From Candidatus Aquicultor sp. (GTDB lineage: Bacteria > Actinomycetota > Aquicultoria > Aquicultorales > Aquicultoraceae): a DNA stretch of 43,022 nt. Both the position numbers and the translations under genes were made by a program. Position 1 is the first letter of the stretch. Each line of letters opens with the position of its first letter. Positions 1-8,236 of this stretch are shown in pieces. The stretch lies in NCBI GenBank assembly GCA_036504445.1, contig DASXVE010000013.1, positions 1 through 43,022 of the forward strand, in the 5' to 3' direction. The notes under the pieces were generated by a model. It had not been told where the DNA came from and did not search any database. It saw only the letters and a program-made list of their open reading frames with translations.

Positions 1-252
1 GTCGAGCAGATCGCGGCAATCAGCGAAGAGACCTCGGCGACCGCCGAAGAAGTCGCCGCATCGACCAGCCAGGTAGTAAATGCCGTTGACTCGATTGCGG
101 CTTCAAGTGAAGAGGCGGCCGCATCGGCCGAAGAAGTTTCAGCTTCAACAGAGGAAACCTCGGCCAGCGTTCAGGAGATCGCGGCCCAAGCCCAATCACT
201 CTCGGCGATGAGTGAGGAACTCGATGCCTTGGTCACTAACTTTAACCTCTAG
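1..252 (+). CDS. Methyl-accepting chemotaxis protein, C-terminal end (partial)
   Basis: An open frame enters the window at base 1 and ends at TAG (250-252). The 83 visible residues are an Ala/Ser/Glu-rich heptad helix (for example EEVSASTEETSASVQEI) ending in LSAMSEELDALVTNFNL. This is the descending arm of the cytoplasmic coiled-coil hairpin of a chemoreceptor, including the methylation-helix region. In this family the domain carries membrane signals to CheA/CheW. The sensor and signalling tip lie outside the window. A strong terminator follows 28 bases later, so it is the last gene of its transcript. A complete second receptor lies about 1.1 kb downstream. Confidence 0.9.
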   Translation, partial: VEQIAAISEETSATAEEVAASTSQVVNAVDSIAASSEEAAASAEEVSASTEETSASVQEIAAQAQSLSAMSEELDALVTNFNL

Positions 253-280
253 AACGAGCAACAATATAAAAGCGTTATAA

Positions 281-312
281 AAAAACAGCCCTCATGCGAG
301 GGCTGTTTTTTA
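281..312 (+). terminator. Rho-independent terminator after chemoreceptor
   Basis: A perfect 13-bp stem (AAAAACAGCCCTC / GAGGGCTGTTTTT) with an ATGC loop is followed by T residues. It lies 28 bp after the stop of the upstream chemoreceptor gene. The A-tract on the left arm lets it work in both directions, and it could also stop minus-strand transcription coming from the gene at 522-1223. Confidence 0.92.
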
Positions 313-521
313 TGTGCTTTATAGGTATGTGTGCATACACACAATGCACAGTGCTAAGCAACCGGTTTTACAAACGATCATGCAGCTGCGTGAAGCTCCT
401 AAAAATGCATAAACATGCGTACAGCGTAGCTGCCCCATGCCCTCACTATCCGACGTATATAAAGATATGGGCATGGTAAAAGAGTTTTGATGGTCTTCTA
501 AATGCAATGGGTTTGCGCAAG

Positions 522-1223
522 CTATGCCGGCTGCGCCTGTGTGATGATTCGTGTTTTCTTGAATAACAACCGGCTTAACACGAGGGGTACTAGAAAGAGA
601 ATGCCCAGCGGAATAAAGATTAGTTTCTGTTGCCCGGCAAGCGTTTTATTAACTGTTTCAAGGGACATATCAATGCCGATGATAGCAACGGCACGGCCCG
701 AGCTATCATATATCGGCGCATAGCCGGAGAGAAATGTTCCCCACTCATCGGTATACGGTTCGCTGTCGGCAAGAGCACCGTCAAATCCTTGAGGGATTAT
801 TCCTGATACGTCGTATGGATCACCAAGATGAGATACGAGTTTCGGATCTTCTTCGGCATCGACAATAAATTGTAGTTTGTTCGGGTCGTTTGTATGAGCC
901 ATTGTGTAGGCATAACGGATCTTAGGATTTGCATCCCGTACTTCCTGCAACCGTTTCTTTAAGTTGTGGTAGAGGGGTGAACTCTCTGCGCCGCTTTCCT
1001 GAAGCTGCCTGTGTTCATCGCCATTGATTGATGCGCCGGCAAGCCGTGCGGTTGATGTAAGTTCATTTTGAAGCCCGTTAAATAATGACTCATATGTTTG
1101 TTGGTAAATGAGATACGAAAAAGATGCAACGATAAGATAGAAAGCCGCTATTACGGCGAGCATAAACCTATTTTCCCGGATAAAGGTAAAGCTTAATGCT
1201 AAAAAGTGGCGCAAACGCTTCAT
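522..1223 (-). CDS. Orphan membrane sensor with extracytoplasmic Cache/PAS-like domain, no output domain
   Basis: About 233 residues. There is a TM helix near residues 18-41, an extracytoplasmic region of about 145 residues, and a second TM helix near 203-221, followed by a basic tail of only about a dozen residues. The stretch GTFLSGYAPIYDSSGRAVAI followed by GIDMS is typical of extracytoplasmic PAS/Cache sensors that usually precede HAMP, GGDEF, kinase or receptor domains. Here the protein ends directly after TM2, so no signalling output is encoded. The ATG at 1223 is preferred over the one at 1226, because GAGGAG lies 5 nt from it and only 2 nt from the other. It is transcribed divergently from the chemoreceptor at 1372. 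It may be a degraded larger sensor or a sensor subunit for a partner protein; the sequence does not decide. Confidence 0.75.
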   Translation of the reverse strand: MKRLRHFLALSFTFIRENRFMLAVIAAFYLIVASFSYLIYQQTYESLFNGLQNELTSTARLAGASINGDEHRQLQESGAESSPLYHNLKKRLQEVRDANPKIRYAYTMAHTNDPNKLQFIVDAEEDPKLVSHLGDPYDVSGIIPQGFDGALADSEPYTDEWGTFLSGYAPIYDSSGRAVAIIGIDMSLETVNKTLAGQQKLIFIPLGILFLVPLVLSRLLFKKTRIITQAQPA

Positions 1224-1371
1224 CATTTCTCCTCACGGCTGGTTTCTAAGATTCTGTCTTGTTTTCTACATCGGCAACTTAACCAGCAGCTTAAGATATT
1301 AAACTGTATGTATTAAGCACGAACGATCTTTTTCCGATATAACCAATAATCACCTAATTAGGAGTTACTTG

Positions 1372-3105
1372 TTGAAAAAGCGGCTGACCATCGATGTTAA
1401 AGCAAACGTAATTATTGTCATTATCGCCCTGATACTCTTGGCAACGGCTGTTGTCTTCTTGTTTGCAACAAATAAGCTTATCGGCACGGTGAGTAATATT
1501 GCACAAGATTCATCCAGTCTAGAGCGCATCAGCCACTTGCAGCTGATGGCCCGAAGCATGACGCTGCCGGCCCAAGATTTCCTGCTGAATCACAACAGCG
1601 ATAATATTCGCATGTTTAATAACCTGGCCACCGATTTTGATACTAAGTTGAAAGATACCCGCGGTAAAACACTTAACGGCAATCACCAGGCGCGGGCCGA
1701 TGCTGATAAAATCAATGCAAGCCTTGCACAAATCCGCCACACGGCAAATCAGCTATTCCACACCACCGGTAGCTCAAGAGACGCTATGGTACTTAAAGAT
1801 ACGCTCGATAAACAAATTAACAAGCTCGTTAATGAGGTGAACGAGCTGCATGCGCTGAGCCTCAACAACATATCAACGAAATCCTATGACAGTAAACAAA
1901 TCGGGCAGCAGATCAGGATTATACAGATTTTTGTTGTTTGTATTGCCCTTATTACCTTGCTATTCGTACCAATCTACATGCACCGGTTTGTGGCCAGCCC
2001 GATGCGGCGTTCGTTTAACCTTATAGTCGATCTTGCATCGAGTTTGGCAACATCATCAAACGGACTCAACGAAAACGCTACTTCGATTAATGAAACCGCA
2101 AAGGAAGTTGTACAAGTTCTCGGCGAAGTTGCCGAAGCGGCGGGTGAGCAAAGCAATAGCGCAGAAGAGCTCTCGGATATTGCGACAAGTATTAGTTCTG
2201 CGATTGATGCGGCGGCTGAAGGCTCAGGAACGCAAGCAACGCGCATAGGTGAAACGGTCGAGCAATTACGCAAGCTTACCGAAGCCATTGACACTGTTAC
2301 GCAGAATGCTGAACTTGTCTCTAACGTCGCCAACGACGCAACTAAAACCGCGACTCATGGTAAAGGTGCGGTAATAGATATCATCACCGAAATGGAGCGC
2401 ATCAAAGATACCACACTCTCCTCTGCAGAAAAAATTCAGGCACTCGGTGAGAAATCAAAACAAATCGGTGAGATCATCGAAGTAATCGATGACATCGCCG
2501 GGCAAACCAATCTTCTTGCGCTTAACGCTGCAATTGAGGCAGCCAGAGCCGGCGAGCACGGTAAAGGCTTTGCCGTCGTAGCCGATGAGGTGGGAAAACT
2601 TGCCGAACGCTCTACTCGGGCCACAGGCGAGATTGCAGAGCTTATCAAAGGTATCCAAGATGAAACGATTGAGGCAGTTGCATCCATGGAACATGGAACT
2701 GCTGAGGTTGAGGCAGGCGTAGAGCTTGCCGGAAAAGCCGGAACGTCGATTGAGCAAGTTATGACCTCTATAAATGATGTAGTAAAGCGAATCAGCCAGG
2801 TTGCGGAAGCCGCACAGCAAATGGTCGAGCTTAACAAAGAGGTCGGCGGCGAGATCGACCAGATTGCGGGTCTTGCCGATAATACTAAGGCAGCAACCGT
2901 TCAGATAAAAAGCGATATATCAAACGTGACCGACGGTATCGCAATGATTGCAACAATAACCCAAGAAGCCGCTTCTTCAACTGAGGATGTATCGGCCAAT
3001 ATGGAGCAGCAAAATGTAGCGATAGAAGCGATAGCAGATTCCGCGGCCGAGCTTTCCTCAATGTCATCAAGGCTTGAAGAGCTTATGGCCGAGCTGAACA
3101 TTTAA
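1372..3105 (+). CDS. Methyl-accepting chemotaxis protein (complete)
   Basis: A transmembrane chemoreceptor of 577 residues. TM1 is near residues 12-33, an extracytoplasmic helical ligand domain spans about 34-182, and TM2 is near 183-204. A long cytoplasmic coiled coil follows, with the conserved hairpin tip near 369-413 ([20 protein letters not shown] then [17 protein letters not shown]). This tip binds CheA/CheW in the family. Two TTG codons are possible starts (1369 and 1372). The second sits 7 nt after GGAG (1361-1364) against 4 nt for the first, so 1372 is chosen. No HAMP domain is obvious after TM2. No CheB/CheR-docking pentapeptide is seen at the C-terminus, which ends in ELMAELNI. No che genes are in the window. 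The ligand is unknown. Confidence 0.92.
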   Translation: MKKRLTIDVKANVIIVIIALILLATAVVFLFATNKLIGTVSNIAQDSSSLERISHLQLMARSMTLPAQDFLLNHNSDNIRMFNNLATDFDTKLKDTRGKTLNGNHQARADADKINASLAQIRHTANQLFHTTGSSRDAMVLKDTLDKQINKLVNEVNELHALSLNNISTKSYDSKQIGQQIRIIQIFVVCIALITLLFVPIYMHRFVASPMRRSFNLIVDLASSLATSSNGLNENATSINETAKEVVQVLGEVAEAAGEQSNSAEELSDIATSISSAIDAAAEGSGTQATRIGETVEQLRKLTEAIDTVTQNAELVSNVANDATKTATHGKGAVIDIITEMERIKDTTLSSAEKIQALGEKSKQIGEIIEVIDDIAGQTNLLALNAAIEAARAGEHGKGFAVVADEVGKLAERSTRATGEIAELIKGIQDETIEAVASMEHGTAEVEAGVELAGKAGTSIEQVMTSINDVVKRISQVAEAAQQMVELNKEVGGEIDQIAGLADNTKAATVQIKSDISNVTDGIAMIATITQEAASSTEDVSANMEQQNVAIEAIADSAAELSSMSSRLEELMAELNI

Positions 3106-3222
3106 GCACTGGACAGAACACCTGGCTACGCTCTCCGCCAAAAGCACCAAAACACCCTGGTCTTTTTCAACACCTCCTTCAAATTTACAGAAGACATGCC
3201 CTGTTTGAACGCGCTATGATTT

Positions 3223-4476
3223 GTGCATATACTGACCTTAGTGAATGTAGCTGTGACATCGTGCGTCATGCCGCACGAGTCTCAAATAATCGGACTGCTT
3301 ATGACAAGGCGAAGGCTCCCCGAAGACGTGGCAATTCCAATACGCATTACACTCGTTTACATAGTCATCAGCGCTGTCTGGATTTTTTTCTCAGACCTCC
3401 TGGTTGTTGCGCTCACCAGCAACCCGGCAACGATAGCCCGCCTGTCAACATATAAAGGATTCTTCTTTATCTCCGTATCGGGGCTGCTCCTGTTTTCACT
3501 AATACGAAATAACATTCGCGCGCTGGAAGAGTCGACGGCACGACTTAAAGAAAGCGAGGAGAAATTCCGCGAACTCGTTGAGCATACAAGCGATTGGGTG
3601 TGGGAGCTCGATGAGAACATGCTTTTTACCTATAGCAACCAGAAAGTTGAAGATGTTCTGGGATATACGCCGAACGAGGTCATAGGCAAGCATCCGACCG
3701 ATTTCATGGCACCTGATGAGGCGCAACGGGTGTCAACCATAATAGAGGATCTTGTTGTTGAGAAAGCGCCTTTTAACCTTATAGAGAATACTTTAATCCA
3801 TAAAAACGGGCTGCCGGTTATTGTGGAAGTCAGCGGGCTGCCTATCGTTGACAGCGAAGGCCGGCTTCGGGGATGCCACGGCATTAATCGCGATATTACC
3901 GAGCGCAAGCAAGCCGAAGAAGTACTCAGGGAGCGCGATCTTTATGTGCGCCGTGCGTATGCTGACGCACTGGGCGCTGTAACCGGTGGGCGCCTCATCA
4001 TCATGACGATTGATGAGATACGTGCAGTGCTTGGCGAGCCTATTACAAATTCCCAGACTATCGATTCATATAAAGACCTGGCGTACGTCCGCGCACAACT
4101 CATAGCAACACTTGAATCGCAATTTTCGGATAAGGAGCGCGCGAACGAACTATTGCTCGCTGCAAGCGAGGCAATCACCAATGCCGTTAAACATGCAGGC
4201 AAAGGCACATACCAAGTTCTTAAGCGCAACCGAACTATACAGCTCATGGTTGAGGATGCCGGGCCTGGGATCGATTTTACGCTCCTACCGAAGGCCACAT
4301 TGCTTTCAGGCTTTTCAACAAAGCAATCTCTTGGGATTGGATTTAGCGTCATGCTGGAGCTAAGCGACCGCGTACTTCTCTCCACCCAGCCGGGCGGCAC
4401 CATAGTCGTCCTCGAGAAGAGGCTGACAGCACCGGAGGAAGGTGAAGATATCGATCAATACAAAGCAGTCGACTAA
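3223..4476 (+). CDS. Membrane PAS-domain protein with HATPase_c (RsbT/histidine-kinase-like ATPase)
   Basis: Up to 417 residues. Two N-terminal TM helices lie near 40-65 and 78-98. A coiled linker and one PAS domain (about 110-230, starting EEKFRELVEHTSDWVWELDE and ending in the ITERKQAEEVL linker) follow. The C-terminus is a GHKL ATPase (about 300-400) with N-box SEAITNAVKHA, G1 box VEDAGPGID and G2-like GIGFSVM. No canonical H-box histidine is visible before the ATPase, so a serine kinase or RsbW/RsbT-like partner-switching role is as likely as a classical histidine kinase. The start is uncertain: GTG 3223 gives the longest frame, and ATG 3301 gives a protein beginning MTRRRLPED that keeps both TM helices. 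Neither has a clear ribosome-binding site. Its stop lies 4 bp from the convergent CapA gene. Confidence 0.85.
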   Translation: MHILTLVNVAVTSCVMPHESQIIGLLMTRRRLPEDVAIPIRITLVYIVISAVWIFFSDLLVVALTSNPATIARLSTYKGFFFISVSGLLLFSLIRNNIRALEESTARLKESEEKFRELVEHTSDWVWELDENMLFTYSNQKVEDVLGYTPNEVIGKHPTDFMAPDEAQRVSTIIEDLVVEKAPFNLIENTLIHKNGLPVIVEVSGLPIVDSEGRLRGCHGINRDITERKQAEEVLRERDLYVRRAYADALGAVTGGRLIIMTIDEIRAVLGEPITNSQTIDSYKDLAYVRAQLIATLESQFSDKERANELLLAASEAITNAVKHAGKGTYQVLKRNRTIQLMVEDAGPGIDFTLLPKATLLSGFSTKQSLGIGFSVMLELSDRVLLSTQPGGTIVVLEKRLTAPEEGEDIDQYKAVD

Positions 4477-4480
4477 GGTT

Positions 4481-5704
4481 TTATTTATTGCTTATCGTAA
4501 GCTCGGCCGACACCGTATTGATTGCGCACGGTGTCTTAAAAGACTGGGAACGCAGGGCGATTCCCCGCAGCAAAGAACACCCTCTTGAGCCGCCTATCCG
4601 TGCCGGGCGTACACCCTCAATATAGATGGGATAGACGCTTGCGCTACGCAGCTTGCCATCGGATAGTTGCATGATAAGCAGCATAGATTGCCTGCCAAGA
4701 GAATTCCCCGGTGAGAAAATAAAGTTGCCCAGGCTGTAGGCAACCATTTTTCCTTTGTAGATTTCTATCCCCTGCACCACGTGGGGGTGATGCCCGAGAA
4801 TTATGTCAGCCCCTTGATCGATAAGCTTGTGAGCTGCGTTGATTTGATCGCGAGAAGGTGTGGTGCTGAGTTCTTTCCCCCAATGTATCGAGATGACGAC
4901 AACATCGGCCGACCGGCGCGCCTCGTGGAACGCAGCCGCAACGCGGCGGCTGTCGCGTATCGACGCAACGCCGCATGATGAAGCGGTTACGCCAAAACCG
5001 GGAGGCATAACGTTTGAAAATGCCAGAAAAGCAACCCGGGTGCCTTTGAGCGTAAGAAAGACCGGCCGATATGCGTCTGCGATACTCTGACCGCTGCCGG
5101 CTGAGATTAGCTGGTTATCCTTGAGCATCTTAAGCGTATCGAGAAGCGCTACGGCACCGTAGTCTTTGCTGTGGTTATTAGCGGTAGAAAGCACATCAAA
5201 GCCTACCGCTTTCAGAAGCCGGGCGTGTTGCGGCCCTCCGCAAAAAGTATACTTCTTACCGGGGATCGGCGTTCCCCGTGTAGAAAGAGCGCTCTCAAGG
5301 TTGCCGAACGTAAGATCGGCGTTCTGCAAAAGGCGGGTTACTGCGCTATGCGGAAATGCATGGGCCTTATTGTAACGCACATCTTTTCGCATAAAGCTAA
5401 TATCACCTACCGCGCATAGTGTGAGCGGTAGGCTGGGTGCTGTTGTGTTTGCTAGCGGTTTCACCACGGTGTGCTGGGCCGGTGGCACTTCGGCTGTATG
5501 CTGCACCGGCAATCGGACTGATACCGAAACAACCCTTTTATTGTGCTGCTTTTCAGGATGCGCATAAAGGGCTAGGGCTGAGCAAACTATAGTAATCAGC
5601 ATACCGCCGGCAATCACTGCAACAAACACTACCATCTGGGGCCTATTCAAACGACTGGTTCTATTTCGTCTCGATGTTGTTCGCCTAAGGTTGCTTGAAG
5701 CCAT
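4481..5704 (-). CDS. CapA family protein (PGA_cap metallophosphatase-like)
   Basis: A 407-residue membrane-anchored protein. Residues 1-24 are basic, and a TM or signal anchor lies near 25-47, so the main domain is probably outside the cell. From about residue 95 it has the order of motifs of the CapA/poly-gamma-glutamate capsule fold: AVGDISFM, FGNLESALS, FDVLSTANNHSKDYG, VISIHWGKE, ILGHHPHVVQGIE and YSLGNFIFSP. The paired Asp, Asn, His residues are those of a calcineurin-like metallophosphatase fold. Members are linked to poly-gamma-glutamate export or anchoring, but many CapA homologues stand alone without capB/capC, as here, and their role is then unclear. It has no strong Shine-Dalgarno sequence. 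It lies 58 bp downstream of the nitroreductase on the same strand. Confidence 0.88.
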   Translation of the reverse strand: MASSNLRRTTSRRNRTSRLNRPQMVVFVAVIAGGMLITIVCSALALYAHPEKQHNKRVVSVSVRLPVQHTAEVPPAQHTVVKPLANTTAPSLPLTLCAVGDISFMRKDVRYNKAHAFPHSAVTRLLQNADLTFGNLESALSTRGTPIPGKKYTFCGGPQHARLLKAVGFDVLSTANNHSKDYGAVALLDTLKMLKDNQLISAGSGQSIADAYRPVFLTLKGTRVAFLAFSNVMPPGFGVTASSCGVASIRDSRRVAAAFHEARRSADVVVISIHWGKELSTTPSRDQINAAHKLIDQGADIILGHHPHVVQGIEIYKGKMVAYSLGNFIFSPGNSLGRQSMLLIMQLSDGKLRSASVYPIYIEGVRPARIGGSRGCSLLRGIALRSQSFKTPCAINTVSAELTISNK

Positions 5705-5762
5705 AGAGAAATAGTAACAGAAAACACCGCAGTATTCACCTGGAAGGTAGCTTTATCGTCTG

Positions 5763-6332
5763 CTAATCAATATAGGTTGTTCCTACACGCGGATGCGGCT
5801 TTGCAGAAGGCTCTTCGTTGGGATATCCTAAGCTGATGCCACAAATGATTTCTCGATCCTCAATGCCGAATTCTTTCTGAATCTGCTCGCCGATATATGG
5901 AGGAACAGTGATCCCGCACGCCCCAAGACCTTCAGTGCCGGCCAGCAGCATGATCAGCATGACCTCGCTCATCGCTGCGATATTGGCAAATGAGTATTCC
6001 CACCTGCTCTCGTTCGGTATTTTTGGGATCGTAACAAAAACTAAGTTGGGGGCATCGCCGAGGTTCTCATAGTACTCAAGCGCCTTTTTTTCGCTGTCAG
6101 GATCCATCATGGCGAAGAGGTCACGCAAAATGACCGTATTCTGCGTGAGTAAATCGGCTACACGGTCGCGGGCATCACCGCTGGCGATAACAAACTCCCA
6201 TGAACGAAATGCAGCCACAACAGGTGCCCATCGAGAATTCTCAAAAATTCGCTCGAGCGCCTCTCGCGGCACAGGCATTTTTTTGAATTTCCTAATAGCC
6301 CGTCTGCTCCGGACTGCTTGTGCGAGTTCCAT
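5763..6332 (-). CDS. Nitroreductase family FMN oxidoreductase
   Basis: 189 residues with the nitroreductase fold signature. The N-terminal RSRRAIRKF is the FMN-phosphate-binding arginine motif. NSRWAPVVAAFRSWEFVIA, the central AAMSEVMLIMLLAGTEGLGACG, and the C-terminal ISLGYPNEEPSAKPHPR are also typical. Such enzymes transfer electrons from NAD(P)H to nitro compounds, quinones or flavins, and the true substrate cannot be read from the sequence. AAGGAG lies 6 nt before the ATG. It follows the small winged-helix gene by 10 bp, so it is the last gene of the minus-strand HD-GYP/GGDEF/winged-helix operon. That context suggests a redox function tied to the haem-containing sensor upstream, which is inference. 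Confidence 0.88.
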   Translation of the reverse strand: MELAQAVRSRRAIRKFKKMPVPREALERIFENSRWAPVVAAFRSWEFVIASGDARDRVADLLTQNTVILRDLFAMMDPDSEKKALEYYENLGDAPNLVFVTIPKIPNESRWEYSFANIAAMSEVMLIMLLAGTEGLGACGITVPPYIGEQIQKEFGIEDREIICGISLGYPNEEPSAKPHPRVGTTYID

Positions 6333-6342
6333 TTCTAACTCC

Positions 6343-6699
6343 TTAACTAGCGTTTTGACTCTTTCCGTCTTTTTCGATTAAGTAATTGAGGATCAGCCAG
6401 CGCATACTGCGATCATTTAACATCTTGGTAAACTTCTCAATATGCGGTTGCCACGTTTTGCATGGGGAGAATCGGTAGCAAATTGTGGCACCATCATCTT
6501 GGTATTGCACAATTTTACATGCCGATAGCTCTGACAAGGCCTGTTTTACCTCGCTTACGCTGCGGCCGACCGATGAAGCGATATCTTCAGGGGATACGAG
6601 ATCATTTGGGTTGAGCTGCAGGTATGCAATCATATCCCACTTCACGAGGGTGTCTATTACGTTATCGAGTAGCTCTTGTATGTCCTTGGAGATTGGCAT
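6343..6699 (-). CDS. Small winged-helix DNA-binding protein (hypothetical regulator)
   Basis: 118 residues. The segment VKWDMIAYLQLNPNDLVSPE then DIASSVGRSVSEVKQALSEL looks like a winged helix-turn-helix (about residues 18-72), with KIVQYQDDGATICYRFSP as the wing. The C-terminal 45 residues are helical. GAGGAG lies 6 nt upstream of the ATG. The ATG overlaps the stop of the upstream GGDEF gene by one base (TAATG), indicating translational coupling. The nitroreductase starts 10 bp downstream. It may regulate this operon or respond to the redox state sensed by its neighbours. No exact family is recognised, and no ligand-binding cysteines or histidine clusters are evident. Confidence 0.7.
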   Translation of the reverse strand: MPISKDIQELLDNVIDTLVKWDMIAYLQLNPNDLVSPEDIASSVGRSVSEVKQALSELSACKIVQYQDDGATICYRFSPCKTWQPHIEKFTKMLNDRSMRWLILNYLIEKDGKSQNAS

Positions 6700-8225
6700 T
6701 AGGCTCTCCTCTCGCGCGTTTGTTTCTTGTTCTGCGCTACCAGTCGTTTCTTGGCGATCGTAACACCGTCTTTGCCACTGCTTTTAACCTCGTACATAGC
6801 TGAATCCGCGTGCTCGATGATCTCTACTATGCTCGTACCCTGGCTCGGATAACTTGCCGCGCCAATACTTACGGTTAGGCCAGGTTCTACAGGGCCATTA
6901 TTGTCCGGATATGACTCCCGGCGAACGTTTTCTATAATCTTTCCCGCAACAACTGCCGCTTCCTCAAGCCCCGTGTTAGGCAAAATCACCACAAATTCTT
7001 CACCGCCATAGCGGGCGGCGACATCTGTCTCCCGACATGAGATCCTAATAGCGTGAGCGATCTTTGCAAGAGCTTTATCACCATTCAGGTGCCCGTAAAG
7101 GTCGTTATGCGCCTTGAAATCATCAACGTCAATAATAAGAAGCGACATGTCGTGTTGCTCGCGCTGTGCTCGCTTTATCTCTTCATTTATGCGCTCATAG
7201 AAATAACGCTGGTTGTAGAGTCCGGTAAGATGGTCCGTAAGAGACGATTCTCTAACCTTTTCTAAGAGGAGAGCATTATCGATAGCCAGTATAAACTGGC
7301 TGAAGGTCGTCTGAAAGATATCTTGTTCGTCGAAGAGTTCTTTGGTTTCGCTGTCTTTTACTAAAAGCACGAAGAGCCCCTGTGAGCCTTGTTGTACCGC
7401 GCCAACCGAAAGCTTGAGGGGCCGCAGTAAAGTCCCGGCTGTAAGCGATTCTTTCTTGATCTTTAAGAGATGCTCGAAAAGCATGGTTGTTGTAACGCCG
7501 ACGTTCGATATAACAAGCGGCTGGCGAATACCCTGATCGAGCATCACGAGAATATGCTCTGTTATGCCGAAAATCCTGCCGACCGTTTCCTGGAAGTATG
7601 AGCTTAGTTTTCTTAGGTCGTTAATAGACCCAAGCACCCTGCTCGCACTTATTAATACGGTAACTTTGTTATCAAGTTCATCGTTTAACCGCTGAATCTG
7701 TTTTCTATTGCTCGAAACAAGGTTAATGGTAGAGCCGATAAGTATGGCACCGAGCCATACCAGACCTACCCTTAAAACAACCGGGCCATAAAGATACGGC
7801 TGCCCGGCAACTTGCTCGATATAACAATAATCGTATGCGGACGTAAACAGTGCCATAGCAACACCGCCTGCTAGGCCAAGCCGTAACGACGAAAAAGCGA
7901 CAACTGTAAGATATGAATAGATCAAGTAGCTTTCGAGTGGGCCAAGTAGCGAGAAGGCTTTTATCACACAAAGGGCATCTGCAACCGCTATAAGCAAACA
8001 TGCCCATTTATTAACCAGTTTATAGTTTGCTATGATAAACATTAGGCCTGTTACCATACATGCTGCAAGCCACGATAATAGGACAAAAGTGCTGCTGGAG
8101 CTGCTGGATAAGCCGGCGATTAAAACGATTAGCACAATGGCGACCCTCAACCCGATAAAGAGCGATTCGGTCGCAAAACGCCTATCTGTGGTTTTCTGCA
8201 TTAGTTCGGTAAGCGTTTGTTTCAT
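6699..8225 (-). CDS. Membrane-bound diguanylate cyclase (GGDEF)
   Basis: 508 residues. About six N-terminal TM segments lie within residues 20-180. A GAF-like region (about 190-335) contains ASRVLGSINDLRKLSSYFQE, and a complete GGDEF domain occupies about 340-500. The active site RYGGEEF (GGEEF near residues 407-411) is intact, and RETD lies five residues before it, the canonical RxxD inhibitory site for product feedback. It should make cyclic di-GMP from two GTP. Its start is 11 bp after the stop of the HD-GYP gene, and its stop overlaps the winged-helix start. Synthesis and breakdown of c-di-GMP are thus encoded in one transcript. The multi-TM domain may be a MASE-type sensor, but I cannot assign its class. 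Confidence 0.93.
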   Translation of the reverse strand: MKQTLTELMQKTTDRRFATESLFIGLRVAIVLIVLIAGLSSSSSSTFVLLSWLAACMVTGLMFIIANYKLVNKWACLLIAVADALCVIKAFSLLGPLESYLIYSYLTVVAFSSLRLGLAGGVAMALFTSAYDYCYIEQVAGQPYLYGPVVLRVGLVWLGAILIGSTINLVSSNRKQIQRLNDELDNKVTVLISASRVLGSINDLRKLSSYFQETVGRIFGITEHILVMLDQGIRQPLVISNVGVTTTMLFEHLLKIKKESLTAGTLLRPLKLSVGAVQQGSQGLFVLLVKDSETKELFDEQDIFQTTFSQFILAIDNALLLEKVRESSLTDHLTGLYNQRYFYERINEEIKRAQREQHDMSLLIIDVDDFKAHNDLYGHLNGDKALAKIAHAIRISCRETDVAARYGGEEFVVILPNTGLEEAAVVAGKIIENVRRESYPDNNGPVEPGLTVSIGAASYPSQGTSIVEIIEHADSAMYEVKSSGKDGVTIAKKRLVAQNKKQTRERRA

Positions 8226-8236
8226 TGCCCGTCCTA

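Noticed and set aside
294-479. Open frame of 61 codons starting at 294
   Set aside because: It begins inside the terminator loop, has no ribosome-binding site and no recognisable protein.
1974-2837. Long antisense frames opposite the chemoreceptor
   Set aside because: Ser/Ala-rich shadow translations caused by the codon bias of the coiled-coil gene on the plus strand; no start signals.
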